Positions 8,787-16,562 of a stretch of DNA of 64,000 bases are shown here, in pieces (position 1 is the first letter of the stretch; each line of letters begins with the position of its first letter). The stretch lies in NCBI GenBank assembly GCA_965230065.1, contig OZ245942.1, positions 62,001 to 126,000 of the forward strand. Direction: 5' to 3'. The position numbers and the translations under genes are program-made. This DNA comes from G965230065 sp965230065. GTDB taxonomy: Bacteria; Bacteroidota; Bacteroidia; Cytophagales; Cyclobacteriaceae. Below the pieces are notes generated by a model. That model was not told the DNA's origin. It saw nothing but the letters and a program-made list of their open reading frames with translations, and ran no database searches.

Positions 8787-9431
8787 TTAGTCCTTTTGCG
8801 CGAAGGATCCGAATTTAAGTTTGAGCGTTTCTGATGCCGGCGCGTTCCGTCGGTTTGATGAACTGGTAAAGATGGCGTCATCCGTTTTTATTTGACTGGC
8901 TTCGGTTGCCACTATCTGTTTTGCAGGTTCTTCATCAGCTTTTGTGATTACCTCTTTTCCATCCTCTGAATCGCCCGGGGCTGTTATGTATTTTACCTGG
9001 GTTACATATACTGTATCGGTGCGGTAAACAAGCGTTTCTTTTACAGGAGGTGGGGTTTGTGTCTGAAGGTTGCCCAATTGCTGTTCCACCCGTTGTAGTT
9101 GGTTTCCCAAAGTTTCTACCTCTTTATTTTTAGTTTGCAGCTGGCTTATCTGCGACTGGTAGTCTTTTTGCATTCGGTCAAACTTACCAGCCAACTGCTG
9201 TATTTCCTGCTGGTGTGCCTGCTGCACCCGGTAAAGGATAAAAGAAAAACAGAGTATCAAAAGCACAACGGCAGCAGCCAGATGGTACCACCGCAGCAAA
9301 GGCCGCCCGGATATGTTACTCTGGATGCCTTCCCATACAACGGGGCGGGCTGCATTTATCTGCTGCTGATGCACATCACTGCTTTCCTGAAGCTTACGCC
9401 TGATAATTTCGTCCATATCAAAGGGTTCCAT
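8787..9431 (-). CDS. Single-pass membrane protein, putative anti-sigma factor
   Basis: A 214-residue protein with a cytoplasmic N-terminus (1-46), one transmembrane helix (about 47-67, YHLAAAVVLLILCFSFILY), a long coiled coil (about 72-125, heptad-like QQEIQQLAGKFDRMQKDYQS) and a low-complexity periplasmic tail. Its start overlaps the end of the ECF sigma gene by 14 bp, giving translational coupling. That arrangement and topology are typical of membrane anti-sigma partners. No FecR or zinc-binding anti-sigma motif is visible, so the role is inferred from context. Confidence 0.65.
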   Translation of the reverse strand: MEPFDMDEIIRRKLQESSDVHQQQINAARPVVWEGIQSNISGRPLLRWYHLAAAVVLLILCFSFILYRVQQAHQQEIQQLAGKFDRMQKDYQSQISQLQTKNKEVETLGNQLQRVEQQLGNLQTQTPPPVKETLVYRTDTVYVTQVKYITAPGDSEDGKEVITKADEEPAKQIVATEASQIKTDDAIFTSSSNRRNAPASETLKLKFGSFAQKD

Positions 9432-9972
9432 AGGCTTTCTTTTCTTTGTTAATATCGTTTATTAGGTGGTGGCGGGCTTTTTTCAACTGGGTTTTTGAGG
9501 TGCTTTCACTCACACCCAGCATCTGGCTAATTTCTTTGTGGGAATAGCCTTCTACCACAAATAAGTTAAATACGGTGCGATACCCCGCCGGAAGTTGTTC
9601 TATCATACGCTGAATATCAGATGCCTGCATTTGTTGCAAGGCGTTGGCATCCGGGTTTGGCAAATGCAAATGCCTGAGGTCTTCATCAAACTCAATGAGC
9701 CTTTTCTTTTTCAGCGAGCGAATTGCTTCGTTTATCAGGATGGTCCGCACCCACCGCCCCAAACTGCCCGGGCCATTATAAGAGAAAGAGTGCAGGCTTT
9801 TGTACACCCGGGTAAACGATTGAATAATCACATCTTCCGCCTCCTGGTGGTCGCTTACGTAGCGCATGGCTATCCGGTAAAGGTCCGGGTAATACTGATT
9901 GAAAAGGACTTCCTGCGCATGGCGGTCACCCAGGCTGCACTGCTTTAGTAGTTCCTCTTCGTTTAAAATCAA
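9418..9972 (-). CDS. ECF-type RNA polymerase sigma factor
   Basis: A 184-residue sigma-70-family protein. Region 2 is at about 24-62 (LFNQYYPDLYRIAMRYVSDH, EDVIIQSFTRVYKSL). The linker contains GPGSLGRWVRTILINEAI. Region 4 is at about 126-174 (QLPAGYRTVFNLFVVEGYSH and the helix-turn-helix EISQMLGVSESTSKTQLKKA). It lacks region 3, as expected for extracytoplasmic-function sigma factors. No ATG is available in frame near the N-terminus; translation probably starts at TTG 9972. The overlapping downstream gene encodes a membrane partner, so activity is probably controlled by release from the membrane. Confidence 0.9.
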   Translation of the reverse strand: MILNEEELLKQCSLGDRHAQEVLFNQYYPDLYRIAMRYVSDHQEAEDVIIQSFTRVYKSLHSFSYNGPGSLGRWVRTILINEAIRSLKKKRLIEFDEDLRHLHLPNPDANALQQMQASDIQRMIEQLPAGYRTVFNLFVVEGYSHKEISQMLGVSESTSKTQLKKARHHLINDINKEKKAYGTL

Positions 9973-10091
9973 TGCTTTTTCAGTTTGGCTTTCATCTACA
10001 GAACCCAGCCGGGGTGAGATAGGTTGCCTGGGTGAAAAAATTTTGTTTGAGGTTGTGTTTATTGGGTTGGGTTTTTAATGGTATAAAATAG

Positions 10092-10180
10092 TTAGGAGTT
10101 TCTCTGTTTCTTCTGCTTTGTTTTGGTGTTTGGGTTTTTCCTCAGCCATTGGGCCTGTTCTTTGGCTTGTTCTAAGGTAG
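10092..10180 (-). pseudogene. Possible 3' remnant of a gene cut by the IS3 element
   Basis: A frame open from the IS left end to a TAA at 10092-10094 encodes a charged tail (LEQAKEQAQWLRKNPNT then KTKQKKQRNS). It looks like the end of a coding sequence truncated at the IS boundary, but it is short and unrecognised. The rest of 9973-10180 upstream of the sigma gene shows nothing clear. Confidence 0.25.
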
Positions 10181-10211
10181 TTGGGTTTCCCCTAATTTAG
10201 TAGACATTCAG

Positions 10212-11039
10212 TTAAGCAGCAGTAGATATTGATTTTTTCCACTGATGCTCATATTCTATCGGACTCATATATTCAATTGCAGAATGTTTCCTCTTTCGGT
10301 TATACCATACCTCAATATACTCGAAGATATCTTGTTTAGCCTCAGTATGGCTCGAGTAATTTCTACGGTAAACCAACTCCCGTTTCAAAGTGGCAAAGTA
10401 ACTCTCTGTTGGGGCATTATCGTAACAGTTTCCTCTACGGCTCATGCTACACCTTATTCCCTTTTGTTCAAGAATCCGTTGGTAGTCATAGCTCGCATAT
10501 TGGCTTCCTCTATCGCTGTGATGTATCAATCCTTTCACTGGATTTCGTACCATGATTGCCATCCGCAATGCCGTTATGACCAGCGTTCGCTCTAAAGTGG
10601 ACGCCATAGACCAGCCGATAATACGTCGAGAAAACAAATCAAGTACAATAGCCAAGTACAGCCAACCTTCTTTTGTCCAGATATACGTAATATCAGTGGT
10701 CCATACCGCATCAGGTCTGCTTGCTTCAAATTGCTGATCTAGTAGATTAGGGGCTACAGGAAGATGATGATTTGAGTCTGTCGTCTTGGTAAACTTCCTT
10801 TTCTTTTCCACCGCAATACCATTGAGCCGCATTAAGCGGGCAATGCGGTTCTTACCACATGCTACTCCCATAGTTTGTAATTCAGCATGTACCCTGGGAC
10901 TACCGTAGCTTTGACGACTTTGCTGATGTATATCTCTGATCTGTTCCACTAATTGTCTGTTTTCTCGGCTACGATTGCTCTCAGGTCGTGTTAACCATGC
11001 GTAATAACCACTCCTTGAAATTTGTAGTACTCTGCACAT
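10212..11039 (-). CDS. IS3-family transposase OrfB (DDE integrase core)
   Basis: 275 residues from the first Met, with the HTH_21-like region (GYYAWLTRPESNRSRENRQL, YGSPRVHAELQTMGV) and the rve integrase core carrying the DDE triad: Asp in WTTDITYIW, Asp in LIHHSDRGSQYAS and Glu in NAPTESYFATLKREL. The frame is open upstream of this Met (RYQFVQEYDGCFSITAMCR) and overlaps the end of orfA, so the active product is the OrfAB fusion made by a -1 frameshift. All catalytic residues are present, so it may be active. Confidence 0.95.
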   Translation of the reverse strand: MCRVLQISRSGYYAWLTRPESNRSRENRQLVEQIRDIHQQSRQSYGSPRVHAELQTMGVACGKNRIARLMRLNGIAVEKKRKFTKTTDSNHHLPVAPNLLDQQFEASRPDAVWTTDITYIWTKEGWLYLAIVLDLFSRRIIGWSMASTLERTLVITALRMAIMVRNPVKGLIHHSDRGSQYASYDYQRILEQKGIRCSMSRRGNCYDNAPTESYFATLKRELVYRRNYSSHTEAKQDIFEYIEVWYNRKRKHSAIEYMSPIEYEHQWKKSISTAA

Positions 11040-11086
11040 AGCAGTAATGGAAAAACACCCATCATATTCTTGAACAAATTGGTATC

Positions 11087-11377
11087 TTAGCGTGGGTGAA
11101 TACTGAAGATACCAACCGCCTTTTTTAGTATCTCCACCTCCTCTTGAAGACGTCTGTTCTCTCTCTTCAATTGAGTCATTTCCTCATCCCGAGGGTTTTT
11201 ACCCGAAAACGCTTTCTTTCCCTCTTCTTGTAATTCCAGTTTCCAGCGGCGTAACATACTCATGTGAATTCCTAGATCACGAGCTACTTGGCTCTTACTA
11301 CCATTACTCTCTGAGAGGCGAACTGCCTCCTCTTTAAATTCTTTGGTATACTTTCTTCTAGTTCTCATATTTGACAC
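11087..11377 (-). CDS. IS3-family transposase OrfA (helix-turn-helix)
   Basis: A 96-residue protein with an HTH_Tnp_1 fold (YTKEFKEEAVRLSES, SQVARDLGIHMSMLRRWKLE) and a C-terminal leucine-zipper-like coiled coil (LKRENRRLQEEVEILKKAVG). It binds the IS ends and gives multimerisation in the fusion transposase. Its 3' end contains the slippery heptamer and overlaps the orfB frame. Confidence 0.94.
   Translation of the reverse strand: MSNMRTRRKYTKEFKEEAVRLSESNGSKSQVARDLGIHMSMLRRWKLELQEEGKKAFSGKNPRDEEMTQLKRENRRLQEEVEILKKAVGIFSIHPR
11120..11126 (-). promoter_or_regulatory. Programmed -1 ribosomal frameshift site (A AAA AAG)
   Basis: On the minus strand the end of orfA reads CTA AAA AAG GCG, a canonical A_AAA_AAG heptamer in the correct phase. 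Slippage by -1 joins EILKK to the orfB frame (GWYLQYSPTLRYQFVQ). Just upstream lies GAGGAGGTGGAG, a Shine-Dalgarno-like purine run spaced as in known stimulators of bacterial -1 frameshifting. Confidence 0.85.
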
Positions 11378-11433
11378 TGATTTGGTTACTAATTTACTCT
11401 TTTTTCAGTGTCTACTTTAACGGGGGAAGACCA

Positions 11434-12516
11434 ACCTATCTGCATCATGCAGGCTTTAACCTTATCACATCAGAAGAGGGTTATCGAGAAGCACGAAAAG
11501 CAGCACAAAGAGCGCTGTCAATTAATGCAAATGAAGTAAGGGCGCATAAAGTAATGGCCTATATTCATCTTTTTTACGACTGGAACTGGGATGGGGTAAT
11601 TGCATCATATAACAAAGCGATTGCCGGTGGTTTAACCCATGACAATGAGTTTATCACCTATTACTACATCTTCATCCAAAAAGATTACGAACAAGCCATC
11701 AAAATAGCAATAGAAAATGTTGCCAAAGATCCACTTCATGTGATAAGTCACTGGCAATTAGGGCTCTGTTATTATTTTGCCGGACAATTTGAGAATGCAC
11801 TGCAAGCCTTTGAACAAAGCCTCCAGCAAGACCACAGCTTTAGCGAATCCTGGCGGTGGAAAGGAGTTGTTCTGGGGTACCTGGGTCGCTTTAAGGAAGC
11901 TTATGAAGCCATAAACAAAGCATTGTCTATTACCAATGGTGAAGGGCTTGCTCTTCTTGACAAGCTTTTGGTTAATACCCTTAATAACGAAACAGAAGGC
12001 GTTGTTGAGGTATTGGAACGCACTGAATACTTAGATCCATGTGACCCCGCGGCTTTATATAGCCTGCTCAATATGCCCCAAAAAGCAGTAGCATGCCTGG
12101 AAAAAGCTTTTGAGACAAGATCCGTGATGATGGTCACTTTGAAGCATTTTTGGATATGGGATAATATTCGTGATGATGAAGGATTTCAGCGTATCTATAA
12201 ACGTATGAATTTCCACGAGCAAAAAACCCATAAAACCAATCCCGGTTCATATTAACTTCAAGAGGATGGTGCCGCCAAATTATCTCCAGATGAAATTGCT
12301 TCAGTAACAGTAGTGCTCAGTGATTTAATGAAAAATGAAGCCATTGTTGTTGATCAAGACCTTTCGCTGAGATCACTAGCAGATAAAGTTGAGTTACACC
12401 CCAACAAACTCAGTTGGCTACTCAATAGGCATCTGGGCAAAAATTTCAATGATGCTTTTAAAAAATCTACCGGCCTCACTCCAAAAGCATGGGTAAAAGC
12501 AATTGTTAAAGTATAA
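11434..12516 (+). pseudogene. TPR-AraC transcriptional regulator, 5'-truncated and decayed
   Basis: The frame begins at the IS3 right end and encodes tetratricopeptide-type repeats (for example ALQAFEQSLQQDHSFSESWRWKG), ending in WDNIRDDEGFQRIYKRM. After a TAA at 12253-12255 the same frame continues as LQEDGAAKLSPDEIASVTVV and an AraC-like first helix-turn-helix (LSLRSLADKVELHPNKLSWL, then GKNFND). It then jumps directly to AFKKSTGLTPKAWVK, the final helix of AraC domains, so the second helix-turn-helix is deleted. The N-terminal part of the regulator is absent on the other side of the IS. The remnant ends 6 bp before an MFS gene, which it may once have regulated. Confidence 0.8.
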
Positions 12517-12522
12517 TTCTGT

Positions 12523-13755
12523 ATGAATTCATCAACTGTTGCCCCATTTTCTACCTATCAACGAATGGTATTGTTGGATTTAGGCGGATTATTATTCACA
12601 GTTGTACTTGATTTCATGCTACTTCCGGCACTGAGCAGTTCCCTGCTTACATCGTTATCACTAACGACAAGCCAGTTTGGGTGGGTAGCTTCTGCTTATG
12701 CATTCAGTGCCGGTGTTTCAGCACTGCTATCATCGGGGTTTGCTGATCGGTTTGACCGTAAAAAATATTTATTGTTTTTCTATATAGGGTTCTTGTTTGG
12801 TATTGCCATTTGTGGCTTTTCAACCTCTTATGTGATATTGTTTTTGGGCAGAGTGGTAACTGGTATTTTTGGAGGTGTGGTTGCTTCTATTTCCTATGCC
12901 ATCATTACAGATTTATTTCAAACTGACCAGAGAGGCCGTGCAATGGGATTGTTACAAGTAGCTTTTGCCACGAGCTTGGTTGGTGGCCTGCCTCTTGCAC
13001 TTTACTTATCCTCACAGTTCAACTGGCAATGGTCATACGGCTTCGTTTTCCTGATCGGGCTTGGCTTTATATTGTGGTTTGCATTTTATCTCAAACCCCT
13101 AAAGCTCCACCTAAATCAATCGGTAAAAAAGTCTTCTTGGCAGCACTTACATGGTACACTGTTGAATAATCGCCATGCTCTCGTTTATCTTAATAATACT
13201 TCAATCGTTTTTGCAGATGTTCTCTTTATGACTTTTTTTGCTGCCTACTGCACCTATAACTTAGGAATATCAGCAGATAAGCTGCCAATACTCTATGGTA
13301 TAGGAGGGCTCACCTCATTGCTAAGCGGACCGTTGCTAGGCCAATTGGCTGACCGGATTGGTCAGACACAGGTCTTTCTAGGAGGAACAATCCTTGCTAT
13401 TATCATTGTTAGTATCTACACCCACCTTACGGATACAGCTTTATGGCTGTTAATAATTATCCACAGCCTTTTATTTGTAGGAATTACTGCCAGACTGGTA
13501 ACTTCTAGCGCATTGGCCACACTGGTGCCAGCCACTGATACCAGGGGGGCTTTTATGTCAATAGACGCATCGATACAGCAATTTACAGCCGGACTAGCTG
13601 CTGTGGTCGCAGGATGGATTGTTTATGAAGCCGCAGATGGTCAATTGAAAAATTTTCATCAAATCGGATGGATAGCCATTGCTTTTATGGTGGTCTCAGC
13701 AACGTTGATGAATCGCATACATAAAATGATTCAAACCGCATATCATAATTTTTAA
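12523..13755 (+). CDS. MFS transporter (drug/metabolite exporter type)
   Basis: A 410-residue protein with 12 predicted membrane helices. The MFS loop 2-3 motif appears as SSGFADRFDRKKYLLF (about residues 67-82) and a related motif in the second half as GQLADRIGQTQ. Motif C-like glycine-rich helix 5 (LLQVAFATSLVGGLPLALYL) suggests an exporter. Substrate unknown. It starts seven bases after the relic of a TPR-AraC regulator. A decayed piece of a second copy of the same helix 4-5 segment lies at 15270-15350. Confidence 0.88.
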   Translation: MNSSTVAPFSTYQRMVLLDLGGLLFTVVLDFMLLPALSSSLLTSLSLTTSQFGWVASAYAFSAGVSALLSSGFADRFDRKKYLLFFYIGFLFGIAICGFSTSYVILFLGRVVTGIFGGVVASISYAIITDLFQTDQRGRAMGLLQVAFATSLVGGLPLALYLSSQFNWQWSYGFVFLIGLGFILWFAFYLKPLKLHLNQSVKKSSWQHLHGTLLNNRHALVYLNNTSIVFADVLFMTFFAAYCTYNLGISADKLPILYGIGGLTSLLSGPLLGQLADRIGQTQVFLGGTILAIIIVSIYTHLTDTALWLLIIIHSLLFVGITARLVTSSALATLVPATDTRGAFMSIDASIQQFTAGLAAVVAGWIVYEAADGQLKNFHQIGWIAIAFMVVSATLMNRIHKMIQTAYHNF

Positions 13756-13774
13756 AGCCCTTAAGCCTAAAAAA

Positions 13775-13816
13775 GTCCTAAATTTCATTTTAACGTCCCG
13801 AATTTCATTTCAGGAC
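13775..13816. promoter_or_regulatory. Tandem operator candidate: direct repeat with 20-bp period
   Basis: GTCC-N2-AATTTCATTT occurs at 13775-13790 and again at 13795-13810, exactly 20 bp apart (two helical turns). The second copy is also a dyad, GTCCCGAA-TTTCAT-TTCAGGAC. Tandem sites of this spacing are typical of AraC-family binding. It lies between the MFS gene and a secreted barrel protein gene, about 65 bp before the latter's start. Confidence 0.55.
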
Positions 13817-13844
13817 GAATGCCACTCTGAGTGCTTTTAAGTTT

Positions 13845-13881
13845 GTACTATCAATTATTTCAAACCAAAACAAGATAGTAC
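13845..13881 (+). promoter_or_regulatory. 5'-UTR inverted repeat ending 1 nt before the start codon
   Basis: GTACTATC (13845-13852) pairs perfectly with GATAGTAC (13874-13881); the ATG is at 13883. If transcribed, the 8-bp stem with a 21-nt loop would sit over the ribosome-binding region. Confidence 0.4.
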
Positions 13882-13882
13882 T

Positions 13883-14452
13883 ATGAAATCGAGAAACATC
13901 TTACTTACACTTACATTTATGATTTCGTTTTTGAAATTGTCTGCTCAGGAAACAAAGGTTGAAAGAAGTGGTTTTTTGATCGGGTTTTCGGCTGGTGCGG
14001 GAGTAATTACCATTGCTGATAATAAATGTTCTTTTGATCTCACGCAGGGCGGAATATCTTTTCCCGGTCTTAAAATTGGCTGGATGGCCAGTGAGCGAAC
14101 CGCCATTTTGGCTGTACTGCCCGGCATGACCTATACAGAAAACGGAAAAGACAGAAGTTTTGAAGCAATTATCCCTTCCGTTCAACACTGGATAGGCGAT
14201 AGATGGTGGCTATCCGGGGGGGTGGGGCTTGGTATGGATTTTCCGGCCTTCTACGAAGTAAATGAAGTGAAAGACGAATCCTGGAACTTTGGATGTGCCG
14301 CCATGGCTGCTACTGGTTTTGAACTCATTCAAAGAAAAAGATACACCTTAGACCTTCAAAGCAGATTACACATGGCCAGAGTATTCCCCGGAGAAAACCA
14401 AACCAGGGACGGAGTGGCTTTCTCTATTGGTGTAGGCTTTAACTGGTATTAA
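13883..14452 (+). CDS. Secreted beta-barrel-like outer-membrane protein, function unknown
   Basis: 189 residues with a signal peptide (MKSRNILLTLTFMISFLKLS, cleavage about AQE). The rest alternates polar and hydrophobic residues with glycine-rich turns (FLIGFSAGAGVITIAD, WWLSGGVGLGMDFPAF) and ends VAFSIGVGFNWY with an aromatic C-terminus, suggesting a small 8-10-stranded outer-membrane barrel. No named family recognised. A direct-repeat operator candidate and a hairpin precede it. Confidence 0.7.
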   Translation: MKSRNILLTLTFMISFLKLSAQETKVERSGFLIGFSAGAGVITIADNKCSFDLTQGGISFPGLKIGWMASERTAILAVLPGMTYTENGKDRSFEAIIPSVQHWIGDRWWLSGGVGLGMDFPAFYEVNEVKDESWNFGCAAMAATGFELIQRKRYTLDLQSRLHMARVFPGENQTRDGVAFSIGVGFNWY

Positions 14453-14488
14453 TCACCAAAAGTCATTCTTATTTTCTGAGGCAGTAGA

Positions 14489-14511
14489 GCGGCTCCCGGT
14501 CGGTGAGCCGC
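14489..14511. repeat. GC-rich hairpin, not an evident terminator
   Basis: GCGGCTC/GAGCCGC forms a perfect 7-bp stem with a 9-nt loop, 36 bp after the preceding stop. It is followed by CTTACAAAAAAAAA rather than T residues on the plus strand, so classic termination is not supported. Confidence 0.4.
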
Positions 14512-14572
14512 CTTACAAAAAAAAATCAGAATATTGTCTATCAACTTAATAAAGCTTTTAATCAACAAAAAG

Positions 14573-15244
14573 ATGGAAACTTCAAACAAACAAAAAACCC
14601 GGACACAGGATGAGGTCAGAAATATAAACAAGGATTTGCTGAAAGAAGTAAAATTAGATAAAGCTGCATCATCATTGAAAAGCTTATTTTTTCTAACCAT
14701 TAGCACTTTGGTCTTTTTTATCACCGCAGCTTCCTATAGCTTATATTTTACTATTATACATTGGAAGACCTGGTATTTTGCATTTTCTGGAATAGTGATA
14801 GCCTCAACTTCTATTTTATATATCATAGTGTCAATAATGCAACTCAAACAATTACTTTCGATTGACTACAATACCCCAATTTTAAATCTTCAAGAAGACA
14901 TTGCTCAAATAAAAACATCTATAGTCAACAATTTAAGGATTGCGGTATGGGTACTTCCCTTTGCCCCGTTTATTGGGCTCTTTCTTGTAAAGGTCTTATT
15001 CAATTTTGATTTGACAGTATTAGTGAACTTTAGTATGGTGACTTCTTTTGGGATTATCACCATATTACTCGAAGTTATTACATTATTGATTCTTCAAGCC
15101 CTTAATTCAAAAAATATCAATAAAGGATGGGCCAACTGGCTTCTAAAGGGGAGTGGCAGTCAAGTAGATGAAGCACATGGTTTTCTTTATCAGATCAGAG
15201 AATTTGAGGTTAAAGAGGAAGGTATAAATAAAAAAAGTACCTGA
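14573..15244 (+). CDS. Four-helix integral membrane protein of unknown function
   Basis: With ATG 14573 the product is 223 residues (METSNKQKTRTQDEVRNINK...). A TTG at 14534 would add 13 residues but is less likely. Polar N-terminus, two membrane helices (SLFFLTISTLVFFITAASYS and WYFAFSGIVIASTSILYIIV), a soluble loop of about 35 residues (LNLQEDIAQIKTSIVNN), then two more helices (AVWVLPFAPFIGLFLVKVLF and SFGIITILLEVITLLILQAL). No family recognised. It lies in an accessory stretch next to an MFS relic. Confidence 0.7.
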   Translation: METSNKQKTRTQDEVRNINKDLLKEVKLDKAASSLKSLFFLTISTLVFFITAASYSLYFTIIHWKTWYFAFSGIVIASTSILYIIVSIMQLKQLLSIDYNTPILNLQEDIAQIKTSIVNNLRIAVWVLPFAPFIGLFLVKVLFNFDLTVLVNFSMVTSFGIITILLEVITLLILQALNSKNINKGWANWLLKGSGSQVDEAHGFLYQIREFEVKEEGINKKST

Positions 15245-15269
15245 AAAACCACAAATTGAGCTAATAAAT

Positions 15270-15350
15270 ACCAGGGCTGCGGGATTGTGACTGGTAGCTT
15301 TTGCCACGAGTCTGGTTGGTGGCCTACCCTTTACACTTTTTTTGTCTATC
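15270..15350 (+). pseudogene. Relic of a second MFS transporter copy
   Basis: This stretch is clearly related to 12928-13005 inside the intact MFS gene: both contain GTAGCTTTTGCCACGAG followed by TGGTTGGTGGCCT. Translation gives VAFATSLVGGLPFTLFLS against VAFATSLVGGLPLALYLS, preceded by a stop codon and flanked by unrelated sequence. It is a scrap of helices 4-5 of a paralogous or duplicated MFS gene. Its presence makes the longer start (15342) of the next gene an artefact. Confidence 0.8.
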
Positions 15351-15395
15351 CCTACTGTTATACTGGCATGCAGTTGCACCTTAGTTAACAATACA

Positions 15396-16553
15396 ATGAA
15401 CTCTGTAAATTTTAATAAAAATTGTCTGCTCCTACTGATCGCAGTAATGTTTAGTACGCCCATGAGGGGGCAACCCCTTCAGTGGGAAAAAGAAGTAAAT
15501 GACCTCTTTGATAATATGTTAAATCGAGAAGATATCCACTCCGGATTCCTCCTCATGCATTCAGACAGGCTTAATCTGCATATTGAGCTGGCTAAATCTG
15601 ATTCTTCCTCTGCTGTACAGGTGAAAACAGGAACACCATTCTACCTGGCAAGTATTACCAAAACATTTACAGCTACAACTATAATGATGCTTAGTGAAAA
15701 AGGGGTTCTGAAATTAGAAGATAAAATAATAAACTATCTACCCAATGGTCTTATTGATAGTCTTCACATACTGGATGGCAAAGACTATACAGATGAAATA
15801 AATATACATCATTTGCTTAGTCATACATCGGGACTTGCTGATTACTTCGGAGACGAGCCTGACTATGGTTCGAATATGTTCATGGAAGTTCTTCAGCAAT
15901 CCGATCGTTTTTGGAAAGCTGAAGAAATAGTGGCTTTCACAAAGAATAGGTTCACCGCTCACTTTCCACCAGGGGAAGGGTTTCACTACTCTGATACCGG
16001 CTACCTGCTATTGGGGTTAATTATACGAGAAGTAACCGGTAAAAAGCTCAATGTGGTATATAGTGAAATGGTATTTGATCCACTATTCATGCGAAACTCC
16101 TATATAAATTTACACTCTAAACCTCCACACAAAGACCTCTTACAAATGGCTCCAATCTATACTGACCAACAGCCAATTGCAAATTACAATAGTCTTTCGG
16201 CAGACTGGGGAGGTGGAGGACTGGTAAGTACCTTGGGCGACCTTCTACTGTTTGCACAGGCCTTAAATAGCCCTGGTTTATTGAGCGAAAAGTCGAGAGA
16301 AGCCATGCAAGCCTGGAGAGACGAAAGCGCTGGCACTTACTATGGGTATGGCCTCAGAAAATGGATATTCAAAGAGCTCAATCCCTCTTTGCCTAACCTG
16401 ACCATGATCGGTCACTCCGGAGCTACCAGTTCATTCATGTACTATTGTCCCGAACTGGATACACATTTGATCGGCTCATTTAACCAAACCAGTGCAAGTA
16501 AGCCGAGTATTGAATTTTTAGTGAAATGCTTAAATACTATTTCAAGTAAATAA
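15396..16553 (+). CDS. Serine hydrolase, beta-lactamase/penicillin-binding-protein-like (PF00144)
   Basis: With ATG 15396 the protein has 385 residues and a normal signal peptide (MNSVNFNKNCLLLLIAVMFS, cleavage near MRGQ). It shows the class C/serine hydrolase motifs in order: SxxK (YLASITKTFTAT, Ser nucleophile about residue 86), the YxxxGY motif (FHYSDTGYLLLGLI), and the HxG motif near the C-terminus (IGHSGATSSF). Family members act on peptides, esters or lactams in the periplasm; the substrate cannot be read from sequence. The upstream in-frame start at 15342 lies in an MFS relic. A reductase gene follows 9 bp downstream. Confidence 0.88.
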   Translation: MNSVNFNKNCLLLLIAVMFSTPMRGQPLQWEKEVNDLFDNMLNREDIHSGFLLMHSDRLNLHIELAKSDSSSAVQVKTGTPFYLASITKTFTATTIMMLSEKGVLKLEDKIINYLPNGLIDSLHILDGKDYTDEINIHHLLSHTSGLADYFGDEPDYGSNMFMEVLQQSDRFWKAEEIVAFTKNRFTAHFPPGEGFHYSDTGYLLLGLIIREVTGKKLNVVYSEMVFDPLFMRNSYINLHSKPPHKDLLQMAPIYTDQQPIANYNSLSADWGGGGLVSTLGDLLLFAQALNSPGLLSEKSREAMQAWRDESAGTYYGYGLRKWIFKELNPSLPNLTMIGHSGATSSFMYYCPELDTHLIGSFNQTSASKPSIEFLVKCLNTISSK

Positions 16554-16562
16554 TCTCAAAAT

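Larger units (their letters stand above)
10182..11433 (-). mobile_element. IS3-family insertion sequence, apparently complete
   Basis: About 1.25 kb bounded by imperfect 25-bp inverted repeats. The left end reads TGGGTTTCCCC then AGTAGACA (10182-10206). The right end, read inward on the minus strand, gives TGGTCTTCCCC then AGTAGACA (11433-11409). It carries orfA (helix-turn-helix) and orfB (DDE integrase core) on the minus strand. No matching target-site duplication is visible at the two edges, consistent with adjacent deletion or recombination after insertion. The right end directly abuts a 5'-truncated TPR-AraC gene. Confidence 0.9.

Noticed and set aside
10170..11445. Target-site duplication around the IS3 element
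   Set aside because: Three- and four-base windows at both edges do not match for any plausible boundary.
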